In this document: positions 35,386 through 35,386 of the stretch, piece after piece
How the letters are laid out: every line of letters begins with the position of its first letter
How positions within the stretch are numbered: the stretch's first letter is position 1
Assembly: GCA_002841945.1 (NCBI GenBank)
Contig: PHBI01000057.1
Location: forward strand, 1-35,386
Direction: 5' to 3'
Source: Deltaproteobacteria bacterium HGW-Deltaproteobacteria-14
GTDB taxonomy: Bacteria > Myxococcota_A > UBA9042 > PHBI01
Length of the DNA stretch: 35,386 nt
Made by a program: the position numbers and the translations under genes
The notes under the pieces: model-generated
Seen by the model: the letters and a program-made list of their open reading frames with translations, nothing else
Database searches by the model: none
What the model was told of the DNA's origin: nothing

Positions 35386-35386
35386 G

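Overview
The window is about 35 kb of chromosomal DNA at roughly 70% G+C. Gene content points to a Myxococcota (former deltaproteobacterial) genome. It has a TIGR02147-family protein next to a Ser/Thr protein kinase, a tail-anchored eukaryote-like kinase, ASH/choice-of-anchor-D and purple-acid-phosphatase-like surface proteins, many lipoproteins, a class II photolyase, and no phage, transposon, CRISPR or tRNA sequence. This placement is inference from gene families, not from a phylogenetic marker.

Layout. 1-1034: the 5' end of a menA-like gene (minus) faces a GbsR/MarR-type regulator (plus) across a region with two matching palindromes, and a pair of 32-base repeats follows the regulator. 1150-3346: ATP-dependent PEP carboxykinase (pckA), a possible tiny membrane protein overlapping its stop, and a 455-base leader/intergenic region with nested stems, a strong terminator and a pair of mutually exclusive hairpins. 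3347-4692: an NRAMP-fold transporter lacking the metal-binding DPGN motif. 4746-6355: a region without conventional genes, holding a 50-residue ORF with its own promoter and two tandem, homologous, structured minus-strand RNA units that each end in the same terminator hairpin.

6356-12843: a signalling or membrane-remodelling module made of a zinc-ribbon tail-anchored protein, a two-domain AAA+ ATPase, a tail-anchored Ser/Thr kinase, a TIGR02147 protein and a glycerophosphodiesterase-like protein that has lost its catalytic residues. 12991-14496: class II CPD photolyase. 14602-21869: two translationally coupled alkaline-phosphatase-superfamily (sulfatase-fold) proteins with threonine at the nucleophile position, converging on a secreted LamG/purple-acid-phosphatase-like enzyme. 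22099-24622: a lipoprotein, a CoA-binding protein and an internally duplicated helical lipoprotein. 24818-26944: glycogen debranching enzyme GlgX. 27047-31514: a tightly overlapping operon for a molybdenum hydroxylase (Mo, 2Fe-2S and FAD subunits) plus an alpha/beta hydrolase. 31637-33631: a large ASH/PKD lipoprotein. 33938-35311: an orphan FliB-like lysine N-methylase, followed by another pair of the same 32-base repeats seen near the left edge.

The most promising undescribed material is non-coding: (i) the tandem RNA pair at 5210-6056, with compensatory changes in a 12-base-pair stem; (ii) the 32-base repeat pairs immediately 3' of two unrelated genes; (iii) three copies of a hairpin element flanked by the word GTTGCGATGC or a near match. 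On the protein side, the AAA+/kinase/zinc-ribbon cluster with near-identical C-terminal membrane anchors deserves attention.
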